Part shown: positions 1-8,571 of the stretch, one piece after another
Layout of the letters: each line of letters starts with the position of its first letter
Numbering within the stretch: the first letter of the stretch is position 1
Source: Treponema sp.
GTDB taxonomy: Bacteria > Spirochaetota > Spirochaetia > Treponematales > Treponemataceae
Assembly (NCBI GenBank): GCA_017381365.1
Contig: JAFOCI010000034.1
Span: 1 to 34,413, forward strand
Direction of reading: 5' to 3'
DNA length: 34,413 bases
Notes under the pieces: model-generated
Seen by the model: only the letters and a program-made list of their open reading frames with translations
The model's database searches: none
What the model was told of the DNA's origin: nothing
Position numbers and translations under genes: made by a program

Positions 1-1007
1 AGAATAAAGTCTGCTGCTGTCTTGTATTCACCTCTGCCGAATCCTTCAACTTGGAAACCTAATTCCTCTCCAAATTTTTCTTTTAATTTACTGTAGACGT
101 ACATTTCATAAAGTCTTGGCATATCTATCCAGAAAGGATATGTCTTTGTAGTTTTTTCATTAATTTTGCTAAAAGTATAATCGTATTTACGTAGTAATGC
201 TTTTGCTACAATTATTGCTTCTTTATAAGTTTTAAAAAGCTTGTTTGAAGTAACTTTCTGAACTTCATTTATTTGTATCTCACTTGATACTTGTTCGAAA
301 TGAGGTTTTATTGAATTAATTGTTTTCTTAATATCGTTATAAAAAGTTCTCTGACTATCTTGGTTAAGGCTTATACAATTGTTTAATGCTTTATCTGCAA
401 AAATCAAGGCTTTCTTTAATAATCGATTTTCAGGAATATTAATAGTATAATCTTCAAAACCACAATATATTCTGTCTTCTCTTTTTGTTAATTGGTTATG
501 CCTAAGATTTTTTTGAAAAAGAATCTTTCCTTTTATTTTTGAGTGTAAGTTTTCTTCTTGATGGATATATCCCCTTTTTAATCCTCGTTTTATCAAAATT
601 TTTAATAGAGAGATGTAATGAGCTATTATCAATGGAGTTAAACTATCAACGATAGATGAATCAGTTTCAATTTCTGATTTACTAAAATCAATACCATAAT
701 AGTGAGAAAAATATTCAACTTCCTTATCAGATGAAATAGAAAGTGCAGCCGAAAATAAAGACATAAAATCTACATTATTGATTTTAGGTTCTACTACGGC
801 AGCTACTTCGTTTTCAATAAGCCAATCAACTCCAATATAATAATCAGCGCGAAGTCCGTTATGGGACTTTCTTATCCCAAGAGAAGAGGGGGTTATGTAT
901 TTATTTTCATTTTCATCCTGAGCTTGAATGTTTATTCTTTCAAAGACTTCATCATCAATTACAGAATTACTTTCGGAATGTTCTTTGAACTTAATTATGC
1001 TATTCAT
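1..1007 (-). CDS. mcrC: McrC-family restriction subunit (5' part; gene runs off the window)
   Basis: Open reading frame of 335 codons read from the ATG at 1007 to the window edge without a stop. It overlaps the end of the upstream McrB gene by 8 bases (ATGAATAG), a classic coupled arrangement. The translation begins MNSIIKFKEHSE and contains YIGVDWLIENEVAAV, resembling the McrC N-terminal region. Near the visible end it has PRLYEMYVYSKLKEKFGEE followed by GFQVEGFGRGEYKTAADFIL, the conserved part leading into the McrC PD-(D/E)XK nuclease domain. In known McrBC systems McrC is the nuclease subunit that cuts DNA when activated by the McrB GTPase bound to modified sites. The remaining catalytic core lies outside the window, so it cannot be checked for integrity. 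Confidence 0.82.
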   Translation of the reverse strand, partial: MNSIIKFKEHSESNSVIDDEVFERINIQAQDENENKYITPSSLGIRKSHNGLRADYYIGVDWLIENEVAAVVEPKINNVDFMSLFSAALSISSDKEVEYFSHYYGIDFSKSEIETDSSIVDSLTPLIIAHYISLLKILIKRGLKRGYIHQEENLHSKIKGKILFQKNLRHNQLTKREDRIYCGFEDYTINIPENRLLKKALIFADKALNNCISLNQDSQRTFYNDIKKTINSIKPHFEQVSSEIQINEVQKVTSNKLFKTYKEAIIVAKALLRKYDYTFSKINEKTTKTYPFWIDMPRLYEMYVYSKLKEKFGEELGFQVEGFGRGEYKTAADFI

Positions 1008-2358
1008 TTACAAAACTGATAAATGTATCAATGGAACGATTTTCTTGAGGAATATCTTTTGTGATAATTCCGTCCTTATAGTATTCTCTTATTAATGGAA
1101 GAATTTCATACTTCCATTTAATCTCAATTTTTGCCCCATTATCATTTTTACCTACAAGGAAGTAACTATGTCCTATTTTAAGATCTTCGATGTCTAGTTC
1201 ACTTTCATGATTTTTTTCAATAAAGGTCTGTACAGCATCAAATAGTTTTAAAGCTTTTTCAGAACTTTGTGTTTCCACAACCTCTCTTTGAGAACTAAGT
1301 GTCGCAAAATCAAAACGTCTTCTAAGAGCATAATCGATACTTCCTACGCTTCTGTCAGTTGTATTCATTGTACCGATAATGAATAAGTTGGATGGAACTG
1401 AGAATGACTCTTTTGAATATGGGAGTATTACTGTAATTGGATGAACCTTGCCTTCTCGTTTGTCCGATTCTAAGAGAGTTATAAGTTCTCCAAAAATTTT
1501 TGAAATATTGCCCCTATTGATTTCATCAATAATGAGAACAAAGTTTTTTTCTGGTTCCTTTCGAGCTTTGTTCGCCATCATTTTAAAGAGTCCATTTTCA
1601 ATATGATATGTTACATTTGTTCCGTCGGAAGTTGGCTTTATACCTTCTATAAAGTCTTCATATTCAAAAGACTGATGAAATGTAACAAATCCAATTTGAC
1701 CATCTTTTATACTTCCCTTTGTTTTCTCACCAGTTTCTGTATCAATACAGATAAGATTTTTATTATATTCTTTCATAACTTCATAATGATCATTAAAGTC
1801 TTGAAATTGTGGATCAATAAGATCAATAGCTAAAAATGCGGTTGTGTAAGTTTTACCTGTTCCTGGAGCGCCTTGTAAAACTAAATTATTTTTTTCAAGA
1901 AGTATAGATTTATATGTGTCTAAGTTTTCTTTCATAAAGCCGTCCTTTAATTTATCATTAATGAGTTTTATAACATTTTTATTTTTTGAAGGGTCTATTC
2001 GTACCATGGCTGTCATGGCTCGCATTTCAGCAGCACTCCAATCTTTCAGAAAATCAGTTTTATCATTCACTAATAGATAAAAATTCTTTAGATACTTACA
2101 TTGAGCCTTGTTTAATTCGTATGTGTTATCATCACATACAGTACCCATAAAATAATAGTTAAATGTCCAATCTTTTCTTTGAGCAACAATAACTACGTCT
2201 CCAACTTTTAAAGATGCGAAAGCTTGACCTGTAGGAGACTTTTTATTATAGCCCATTAGTGCACAATGCTTTTCGCACATAATGTCTACAAGATAATCGA
2301 AGTCTCCATCATTCCAAACGTTTGGACTTATTACATAATAATTCATATTTATCAACAT
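1000..2358 (-). CDS. mcrB: McrB-like GTPase of a type IV (modification-dependent) restriction system
   Basis: A 452-residue protein. The AAA+ GTPase core is clear: Walker A GAPGTGKT at residues 163-170, Walker B LIIDEINRGN at about 275-284, and the McrB hallmark MNTTDRS at 331-337, followed by an arginine-rich ALRRRF segment. The N-terminal 110 residues (VISPNVWNDGDF, then KVGDVVIVAQ) resemble EVE/PUA-like modified-base reader domains, not the DUF3578 domain of E. coli McrB; this is a motif-level inference. The first ATG (2358) has a purine-rich AAAGAGAA a few bases upstream; a second ATG lies 4 codons later. It is translationally coupled to mcrC. Expected role: GTP-dependent translocation on DNA carrying modified cytosines and activation of McrC. 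Confidence 0.88.
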   Translation of the reverse strand: MLINMNYYVISPNVWNDGDFDYLVDIMCEKHCALMGYNKKSPTGQAFASLKVGDVVIVAQRKDWTFNYYFMGTVCDDNTYELNKAQCKYLKNFYLLVNDKTDFLKDWSAAEMRAMTAMVRIDPSKNKNVIKLINDKLKDGFMKENLDTYKSILLEKNNLVLQGAPGTGKTYTTAFLAIDLIDPQFQDFNDHYEVMKEYNKNLICIDTETGEKTKGSIKDGQIGFVTFHQSFEYEDFIEGIKPTSDGTNVTYHIENGLFKMMANKARKEPEKNFVLIIDEINRGNISKIFGELITLLESDKREGKVHPITVILPYSKESFSVPSNLFIIGTMNTTDRSVGSIDYALRRRFDFATLSSQREVVETQSSEKALKLFDAVQTFIEKNHESELDIEDLKIGHSYFLVGKNDNGAKIEIKWKYEILPLIREYYKDGIITKDIPQENRSIDTFISFVNE

Positions 2359-2442
2359 CCGAAATTCTCTTTATTTCTTTCTATCATAACTACAGTTGTT
2401 ATATAATCCTATTAGCTAGAATGGAGTAAGTTCAATTTCCCC

Positions 2443-3273
2443 CTATTTCTCCACTTTTCCTTTATAATCCAAAATCCCGCCAAACTCAATGAGATTTGTG
2501 TATCCCAAATCAAGCAGGTTCTGGGCTGCGATTTTGCTTCTTCTACCGCTTCGGCAGTAAATCAGGATCATCTGATTTTTATCCGGAAGCACTTTTGCGG
2601 CTGTTTCTGCGGTAATTGTCTCCATTGTGAGGAGTACAGCTCCTGGAATGTGGCCGGCTTTGTATTCGTCATCGTGACGGACATCTACTATAATTGCATC
2701 AGGATTATTCTTTGCAATCTCAAGACCTTCTGCCATCGAAACCATTTTATAAGTCATTGGTGCACCTCCTGCATCATAAATATCATTTGCCAGTGCAATA
2801 AGTTTTTCACTGTCAGCATTTTTTTTCATACTCACACTATAAGTCAGATTTGAAGCTTTATTCTGCCATAGGCAGATTCCAACAACTTCTCCCACTTCGG
2901 TTATCTGCCATTTTGCAATTCCTGCATTCTCCCCAACAGTACATGGAGTTTCATTCGACCAGTTATAGTAAAAACCGGATATATCTTCTGATTCGGCATC
3001 TGGTTTAATTCTTGCAGTACATTCTGCTTCATTCCAGATAAAATCCATCTGTGCAAGTTTTCCTGCAATTATTGAATAGCGGATATTCTTAGCATCGTCA
3101 GGAACAGCAAATTTCACATTCAATTTTTTTGCAATATCTTCTGCAGTTGATTCCTGAACTGGATTAGGCAGGCCTGCAGTCTTATTTGCAGCAGCATTAA
3201 CTGCAGATTTTTTCCCAGAGCAGCTGACAAGCATTATCATAAATATCAAAATCAAAATAAGTGTCTTTTTCAT
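2443..3273 (-). CDS. Rhodanese-domain lipoprotein
   Basis: I place the start at the ATG at 3273, not at an earlier in-frame ATG at 3315: it has a GAGG ribosome site 5 bases upstream and begins directly with a signal peptide (MKKTLILILIFMIM) ending in a lipobox LVSC, so the mature protein is probably anchored by lipidated cysteine. Residues of about 45-185 form an unassigned domain (YSIIAGKLAQMDFIWNEAE). The C-terminal 100 residues are a rhodanese domain with IIVDVRHDDEYKAGHIPGA and the active-site loop YCRSGRRS, so the catalytic cysteine is present. Known single rhodaneses carry sulfane sulfur as a cysteine persulfide; the substrate here is unknown. It follows the metallopeptidase-like gene by 25 bases and probably shares its transcript. 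Confidence 0.8.
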   Translation of the reverse strand: MKKTLILILIFMIMLVSCSGKKSAVNAAANKTAGLPNPVQESTAEDIAKKLNVKFAVPDDAKNIRYSIIAGKLAQMDFIWNEAECTARIKPDAESEDISGFYYNWSNETPCTVGENAGIAKWQITEVGEVVGICLWQNKASNLTYSVSMKKNADSEKLIALANDIYDAGGAPMTYKMVSMAEGLEIAKNNPDAIIVDVRHDDEYKAGHIPGAVLLTMETITAETAAKVLPDKNQMILIYCRSGRRSKIAAQNLLDLGYTNLIEFGGILDYKGKVEK

Positions 3274-3298
3274 TTTCGCCTCACTGCCTTCCATTTTA

Positions 3299-3874
3299 TC
3301 ACACTGTAGTGCCAACGAGCGATACTCTTTTTAAATAAACTCCGCCGTTGTCTTTCAGCCATTTATTACAGCGTTTATAATCAGGGAAAATTCGGTCAAT
3401 TTCTGCGTAAAACTCTTTTGAGTGATTCATGTGCCGGCTGTGACAGAGTTCGTGCACCACTACACTATCCATAATTTCTGGCGGCATCAGCACCAGAAGG
3501 CAGTAGAAATTCAAATTACCGTTCTGAGCGCAACTCCCCCATCTGGAAGACTGAAGTCTGATTGCAATACGGCCATAAGTCACTCCAATCTTGTTTGCCC
3601 AATATTCTACCCTCTGCGGAATTACCCCTCGGGCCTGCTTTTTTATCTGTTTAATTTCATCTGCAGAAAGAAGTCCCAGCGACTCTGCCTTTTCCTCTTC
3701 CCTATTCTGTTTTTCCAGATGCTTTTTAATCCAGTCCTTTTTAGAAAGAAGAAATTCCTGCACCGTGCGTTCTGTTGTTCCATAAGGAGCTTTTACGAGA
3801 ACACGGTTGTCTGTCATCACACTGACAGAAATTGAGCGGCGTCGGGATTTTTGGATTACATAAGTGATTTCCAT
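3299..3874 (-). CDS. YgjP-type (DUF45) zinc metallopeptidase-like protein
   Basis: A 191-residue protein with the family signature: R-S-S-R-W-G-S-C in LQSSRWGSCAQNGNLNF, then VVHELCHSRHMNHSKEFYAEI. HELCH is the HExxH zinc site, and the downstream H-S-x-x-F segment supplies the third ligand of the M48-like/SprT-like fold. Length is a little shorter than E. coli YgjP but all core motifs are present. Family members are often found beside type I restriction genes; E. coli YgjP has been reported as a nucleotide pyrophosphatase, so a proteolytic role is not certain. No strong Shine-Dalgarno precedes the ATG at 3874. Confidence 0.85.
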   Translation of the reverse strand: MEITYVIQKSRRRSISVSVMTDNRVLVKAPYGTTERTVQEFLLSKKDWIKKHLEKQNREEEKAESLGLLSADEIKQIKKQARGVIPQRVEYWANKIGVTYGRIAIRLQSSRWGSCAQNGNLNFYCLLVLMPPEIMDSVVVHELCHSRHMNHSKEFYAEIDRIFPDYKRCNKWLKDNGGVYLKRVSLVGTTV

Positions 3875-3923
3875 TTGCTGATAATCGTCTACTCCATAGT
3901 TTTGTATGCTTTATCAATCGCCT

Positions 3924-4358
3924 TTATTTCTCGAGTGATTTGTTTGCAGCGTTTTTATTAAAATAAGTAATGTCCAGATTTTTTATTCCCAGCCATTCAG
4001 AATAACTTTCATAATCATCACCTGCCTTCTTTTCAAAAGCCTTAACGCAGTCTGACATTGCTCCAACCCCGCCAATATCCTCGATTATTCCAAGTCCTGC
4101 GCCATCAAGAACCAGAGGAGATGCTTCTTCATAAACTTTATCGTCAATGATTTCTTCAAGTCTGATAGGGAAAGTCCAGCCGTCTCCAAAATCATAAATG
4201 TGACTGGCATTAACGTCAAACATAAAAATCATACAGGAAGCAAGACTCAGCATCGGCGTATTCTTTTTAATCAGAAAGGTTCTGTGAATCTTTGGTTCAA
4301 AACCTTCCAGTTCAGTATAGAGCTTATAAACACCGCCCTTATTCTTCTGAGGCTTTTC
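3924..4358 (-). pseudogene. pRiA4b ORF-3/IS1096 TnpR-like domain cut off by an in-frame amber codon
   Basis: From codon 4358 down to the stop at 3924 the frame is open for 144 codons, but the first ATG is not until 4253, inside the domain. The translated part GGVYKLYTELEGFEPKIHRT followed by SHIYDFGDGWTFPIRLEE matches the plasmid pRiA4b ORF-3-like domain found as a passenger in insertion sequences (HxYDFGDGW is the hallmark). It is in the same reading frame as the IS66-like gene immediately upstream and is separated from it only by a TAG at 4359-4361. This looks like one original fused gene broken by a CAG-to-TAG type change, or a recoded stop. Function of the domain is not established. Confidence 0.6.
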
Positions 4359-4862
4359 CTATTCCTCGGTCACATTAATCTGGCAGAGCTTCATAGCAGA
4401 AAGTGCTGTCTTATGACTTTCCGGAGTTACACAAGCACAGCAGCTGGCATCAACCGTAATCTTTACTTCCGGAAGTTTTGCTTTAAGAATGAATGCATTG
4501 CTAATAACGCAGATTCCAGTGCGAGCCTGGAACGGCGTAATTTCAATGTTCCAGGGAAGGAGTTTTTCCTGAGCAAAGTGAACCCCTTTCAATGAAGATG
4601 CGTCAAATGAAGGTATTTCAATTTCGATTCCTGCCTTACGGATGATTATTTCTTGTCTGATTTTTACTACAGTCCGCTTTAGCTCAACAAACTCAACATT
4701 GTTCTGATTCTGTCTTGCTTCAAGCCTCTGCTGGTAAATCCATCTTGCCAGTGTCTTTGGATTGATACCGTTTATTTCTGCAAATGCAGCCTGCGTCTGC
4801 CTGGAACTTCTTAAAGCTTCCAGCAGTTTTGTTTTTTCGTCTTTGCTTAATAATGATTTCAT
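4359..4862 (-). CDS. IS66-type TnpA accessory protein remnant with an unassigned C-terminal tail
   Basis: A 167-residue frame. Residues 1-50 (SRQTQAAFAEINGINPKTLARW) form a helix-turn-helix of the IS66 TnpA type, and residues 75-105 (IRKAGIEIEIPSFD) match the beta-rich end of such proteins. Residues 106-167 (AKLPEVKITVDASCCAC and onward) are not recognised. No TnpB or TnpC transposase of IS66 follows, so no complete IS66 element is present. The frame ends at a TAG directly followed, in frame, by a pRiA4b-like domain. It is probably a relic of a transposon cargo gene. Confidence 0.5.
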   Translation of the reverse strand: MKSLLSKDEKTKLLEALRSSRQTQAAFAEINGINPKTLARWIYQQRLEARQNQNNVEFVELKRTVVKIRQEIIIRKAGIEIEIPSFDASSLKGVHFAQEKLLPWNIEITPFQARTGICVISNAFILKAKLPEVKITVDASCCACVTPESHKTALSAMKLCQINVTEE

Positions 4863-4912
4863 TTTCTACCACCATGGGTAAAAGTTTATACTGATTTGAT
4901 AATGTTGTATAA

Positions 4913-5041
4913 CAGGGGGAGTTTGATGGTTACGATTCACCTGCAGGATTCGGAAGAACACCGGCAAATACACCTGAACTTATTAAAGAAAAGGAAATAC
5001 TGTGCAAATTATTATCTTTCAATAGAATAAGAGAATTGTAG
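4913..5041 (+). other. Possible gene fragment, 42 codons, unrecognised
   Basis: In the 274-base gap between the IS66-like relic and the DUF262 gene, a short plus-strand frame (after a TAA at 4910, ending at a TAG at 5039) reads FDGYDSPAGFGRTPANTPEL, which looks protein-like, but it has no start codon. It may be the tail of a gene removed by transposon-driven deletion. No family could be assigned. The rest of this gap shows only a hairpin at 5075-5097. Confidence 0.22.
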
Positions 5042-5074
5042 TATGCATTAAAAAGTTCAAGAAAAGCTTTTGGT

Positions 5075-5097
5075 GTTTGCCTGAAATCAGGACAAAC
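5075..5097 (-). terminator. Hairpin downstream of the DUF262 gene, possible operon terminator
   Basis: Arms GTTTG-CCTG and CAGG-CAAAC pair over 9 bp with a 4-base loop and a single bulged base. It lies 40 bases after the stop of the last gene of the minus-strand operon. There is no immediate U tract, so rho-independent function is uncertain. Confidence 0.3.
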
Positions 5098-5136
5098 TGC
5101 CGTGGATTAGTTTTAGGTTAGACATAAAGGAATTCC

Positions 5137-6945
5137 TTATAACTTTTCATAATATGCCCTAATCTTTGCGGCCATAAGTTTTCTTCGTTCTGTCAGGAAC
5201 TTTTCATAATCCTTGAATGTCCAGTCTTTAATATCAAGTGGAATACAGTTATCAGAAAGATTCTTTTTGATGGCATCTTCTGATTTGAGATTACCGATAT
5301 GGTATTCCCCTGTTTTGCATTGTTCAAAGACTTTTGTAAAATATTTACAAGGTTCATCTTTGCCTACTGCGATGTTTGTTGGTGTATCAAGATAGGTAAA
5401 GTTTGCAACCTGATTATATTTTGCTTTGTCGTTGATTCCGTTATCAATCAAATATTGTTTTGGGAAAATATGATGTACATCACCCATTGTTGTTATAAGA
5501 TTTGAAAACTTTGAACCTTCGTTGAATAAGGAATCACTGCTTTCTCTGCAGGAAGCAGCCCAAAACACACAAAGATATGGACTATTTACAGAAGAAGTTT
5601 CAAGGTTCTGTACAAGTTCTACATTCCAGAATGTATCTGACAAAGTCTTTTCTACTTCTTCAAGCCATGGCAAAAATCCTTTCTCTTTGATTCGGCGTAA
5701 ATCTAAATCCATTGCAGATTCTGGAGATGAAATATAACGGCCTGTCAAAGTACTCATTACATACCAGCGCTGAACATAATTCTTTACCTTTGTTTTATCG
5801 ATTGAAGGATCTTTCAACAAGCGTAAATAAAGAGTATAGGCAAAATCCAGTGTGATATCTGATGTAATCAATTTTTTAGAAATAAAGCCGGCATCTTTAA
5901 TTGCAAGAACAAACTGTTTGAAGTTGTATTCGTTCATGTAGTCAAGAACACCGTTAGAAAGATTTTTGAAGGTATCTTCTGCAATTGATTCTTTATAATC
6001 TTTTGTTTCAAAATCACGACCTTGCAAGAGACTTACCAGATCTTTCATTTTTCCACGAGGATATTGCGACATAAATGCAACACGAAGCATATCGCTGTAA
6101 TCAGGATCGTAAATGTCATCATTATCATCTTTTAGCCATTTCAATTTTGGAGCATAATCAGTTTTTGCAAATTCTTCATCCTTGGTCATTTCTGGATACC
6201 ATTTTGGATCCACTGCAAGATGAGAGAAATAGTCGATTGCTTTGCGAAGCATATTTCCGCCATAAGTTTCGTTTGCAGCAATACGGCTCATTGCAAAGTC
6301 AGCCTGATTAAGCTTTGTTCCCTGGCTGTTAATACGGATAAAGATTTCTGTTACTTCATCAATGCTCAGTTCTTTATCGAATAATTCAATTACGCCCAGT
6401 TTACGATTTTTAATGTCGATAAGCTTTGTAATCTGCTGATTAAAATCCTTAGGTGTAATTTCTGGATTTATCTCACAGAAGTTTTGAACAAAAGAAAATG
6501 AATCAAAGCTTGTCTGGAATATTACAGAAATATCTGGAATCCATTTTTTATCTTTTAAGATAGCATTGTCCTGAACAGCAAAGCATTCTTCATCATTTTT
6601 TGCAAAAGGATTATAGGCAATTGCAATATGCTTCTTTTCAAAATCAGCATTGAATACTTCAAGACCGCTTAAAGCAGTCATCATTGCAGTAACACGCTGC
6701 TGACCGTCAATCATGATTTTTTTGCCAACAGAAAGACTTCCGTCTTTGAGCTTTAAATCCGGACTTTTAGAAATAATCAGATACCCAGTTGGATAACCTT
6801 TATAAAGAGAATCCACAAGATCACGAACCTGTTTTCCCTTCCAGACAAACGGACGCTGTATTTCTGGGATAGCGATTTCATTTGATTTGATGAAGTTTAA
6901 GATTTGTTCGACTGTGTAGTCGTGTACGCTGTATTTTTCGGACAT
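5137..6945 (-). CDS. DUF262-HNH endonuclease (GmrSD-like type IV restriction family)
   Basis: A 602-residue protein. The N-terminal DUF262 (ParB/sulfiredoxin-like) domain has EIAIPEIQRPFVWKGKQVRD (about residues 23-42) and the conserved IDGQQRVTAMM at about 79-89. The C-terminal DUF1524-like HNH nuclease shows GDVHHIFPKQYL from residue 488, with the HH pair at 491-492. In GmrSD the first domain uses nucleotide hydrolysis and the second cuts glucosylated hydroxymethylcytosine DNA. The fused one-chain layout and size fit that family. It starts 12 bases after the SMC-like gene with an AAGGGA ribosome site, so it is the last gene of the hsdS operon. The modification it senses cannot be told from sequence. 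Confidence 0.85.
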   Translation of the reverse strand: MSEKYSVHDYTVEQILNFIKSNEIAIPEIQRPFVWKGKQVRDLVDSLYKGYPTGYLIISKSPDLKLKDGSLSVGKKIMIDGQQRVTAMMTALSGLEVFNADFEKKHIAIAYNPFAKNDEECFAVQDNAILKDKKWIPDISVIFQTSFDSFSFVQNFCEINPEITPKDFNQQITKLIDIKNRKLGVIELFDKELSIDEVTEIFIRINSQGTKLNQADFAMSRIAANETYGGNMLRKAIDYFSHLAVDPKWYPEMTKDEEFAKTDYAPKLKWLKDDNDDIYDPDYSDMLRVAFMSQYPRGKMKDLVSLLQGRDFETKDYKESIAEDTFKNLSNGVLDYMNEYNFKQFVLAIKDAGFISKKLITSDITLDFAYTLYLRLLKDPSIDKTKVKNYVQRWYVMSTLTGRYISSPESAMDLDLRRIKEKGFLPWLEEVEKTLSDTFWNVELVQNLETSSVNSPYLCVFWAASCRESSDSLFNEGSKFSNLITTMGDVHHIFPKQYLIDNGINDKAKYNQVANFTYLDTPTNIAVGKDEPCKYFTKVFEQCKTGEYHIGNLKSEDAIKKNLSDNCIPLDIKDWTFKDYEKFLTERRKLMAAKIRAYYEKL

Positions 6946-6957
6946 AAATTCATTCCC

Positions 6958-8571
6958 TTATTCTATCTTAATACCAAAATCTGTAATAATACTCATGAAA
7001 TCTGAAACATAATTGCTATTTAATAATTTGCTATCTTGTACATCACTATAGTCCAAAACATTAATATTCGGATTACTTTCATATTTCGTAATACTGTATT
7101 CCTCATTTTTAAGTGTTGCAGAAAGAATTATCTGATTATCTAATTTCGAAAACTCTTCTAACATTATTTCCTCTCTATTAGTTGATAATTCACCATCTCT
7201 GAAAGAATCAATAATAATAGGAAATGGCAACTTTAAGAAAGTAACAAGTACAAATATTTTTGCAAAATAAAATACCTGACCTTCACTACCAGAGAAATTT
7301 TCTTTATTCTTTGTGAATAAACCATCTATGAAGAAAGCGCTATTAGGATCTATTTTTCTGACAGATTCTCTCATTTGATATAGGAGCTTTTCATATAGTT
7401 TTTTTAGCTCAACATTTCTATTGCTATCTTTTTCCTCAATTTCCTTAATTCGATTGTTTATATTAACTATTTCTTTTTGCTTCTCAGTAATATTTTCATT
7501 TGTTTCTTTTGTCTTTTCAATTTCAATCTTGAATAATAAATAATCAGAAATTTCACGTGGTTGAGATACAATTAATTCTTCAAGTCTTTCCTTCAATTTA
7601 TATTTTTTATTCGATAAATCATCTGCTAATTGTGCCTTTTCTACTATTTTGCTTTTTATAGAATTTATAATTTGATTTCTAACATAATCATTTGTCAAAT
7701 CAAATTTTGTATCGTTAATATCAAATACAATTTTATTACTTCCGCACTCAGAACAAATCAGATTACCTTCCGTCAACAATCTATTCGCAGAATTTAATTC
7801 CGTAAGTAAAGATATTAATTTATTTTTTCTATTTTCTTCTCTTCGAATTTTATTAGAAATATCTGCTATTTCCTTATTCAACTCTTGTATTTCTTTTTCA
7901 ATTCTTTCAGATTCAATTCTATCGACGCTCGAGAAAATACTTGCAGCAATATCTCTATTATTTTTGATAAAGTCGTTTTTCCGAACTAGTAGATTTATAT
8001 CTGATTCTAATTCCTTTTTCTTAGTCTTTAATTCTTTCAACTGCTCATAATCTAAATCTTCATTTTCAGGAATAAGTAAAGCCTTTACTAATGAAATGAA
8101 GTCATTTTTATTTCGAAATCCATGATTAATTATATTTGAAGTATTTCTGCCGTCTTGTGGTAAAAAAAACAATTGATAAAAAAGTGGTAAATCTGTCTTT
8201 GTAATTCCATTATCATTTCTAAACTTTGGTAATGAGTAAATATTTTTATCAAACCAATCTCTAAATTCCTCTATAGAGTTACAATAGGTTAAAGAATTTG
8301 TCTCATGATTTCTAATTATAAAAGTAAGTTTTTTTCTTAAAATCTCATAAGTATTCTTATTATGAATAAACTCACAATAATGATAATAGTTTTCAGCTAT
8401 AAATCCCTTTGGAAAAATTGGTTCATTTCCGATTGTATACATTAAGGATTGAAACACTATTGTTTTCCCACGATTATTTTCATTACTCAATATAAAATTA
8501 ATTCTGTCAGTAAAACGCTCTTCAATAAAGGCTTCTTTTTCATTACCAATCGCCACTTTAAGAATTTGCAT
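6958..8571 (-). CDS. Rad50/SMC-like ABC ATPase with zinc-hook CxxC, defence module partner
   Basis: A 537-residue protein with split ABC ATPase halves around a coiled coil. Walker A is the Rad50-like NENNRGKT at residues 30-37; a Q-loop-like LFFLPQDGRN lies at 134-143. Coiled coils span about 175-265 and 300-400, with CSECGS (Cys273, Cys276) at the turn, like a Rad50 zinc hook. The signature FSGSEGQ is at 426-432 and Walker B PIIIDSFRDGE at 451-461, where the usual glutamate directly after the aspartate is serine. The first codons overlap the end of the nuclease-like gene upstream by 14 bases. The pairing with a nuclease resembles the Lamassu/ABC-three-component anti-phage systems (LmuA nuclease, LmuB SMC); no third LmuC-like gene is seen. 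Confidence 0.75.
   Translation of the reverse strand: MQILKVAIGNEKEAFIEERFTDRINFILSNENNRGKTIVFQSLMYTIGNEPIFPKGFIAENYYHYCEFIHNKNTYEILRKKLTFIIRNHETNSLTYCNSIEEFRDWFDKNIYSLPKFRNDNGITKTDLPLFYQLFFLPQDGRNTSNIINHGFRNKNDFISLVKALLIPENEDLDYEQLKELKTKKKELESDINLLVRKNDFIKNNRDIAASIFSSVDRIESERIEKEIQELNKEIADISNKIRREENRKNKLISLLTELNSANRLLTEGNLICSECGSNKIVFDINDTKFDLTNDYVRNQIINSIKSKIVEKAQLADDLSNKKYKLKERLEELIVSQPREISDYLLFKIEIEKTKETNENITEKQKEIVNINNRIKEIEEKDSNRNVELKKLYEKLLYQMRESVRKIDPNSAFFIDGLFTKNKENFSGSEGQVFYFAKIFVLVTFLKLPFPIIIDSFRDGELSTNREEIMLEEFSKLDNQIILSATLKNEEYSITKYESNPNINVLDYSDVQDSKLLNSNYVSDFMSIITDFGIKIE

Noticed and set aside
7741..7790. Idea that the SMC-like protein is the housekeeping Rad50/SbcC.
   Set aside because: It is far shorter than SbcC, has only one CxxC turn with short coiled coils, lacks an SbcD partner and is coupled to a nuclease-like defence gene.
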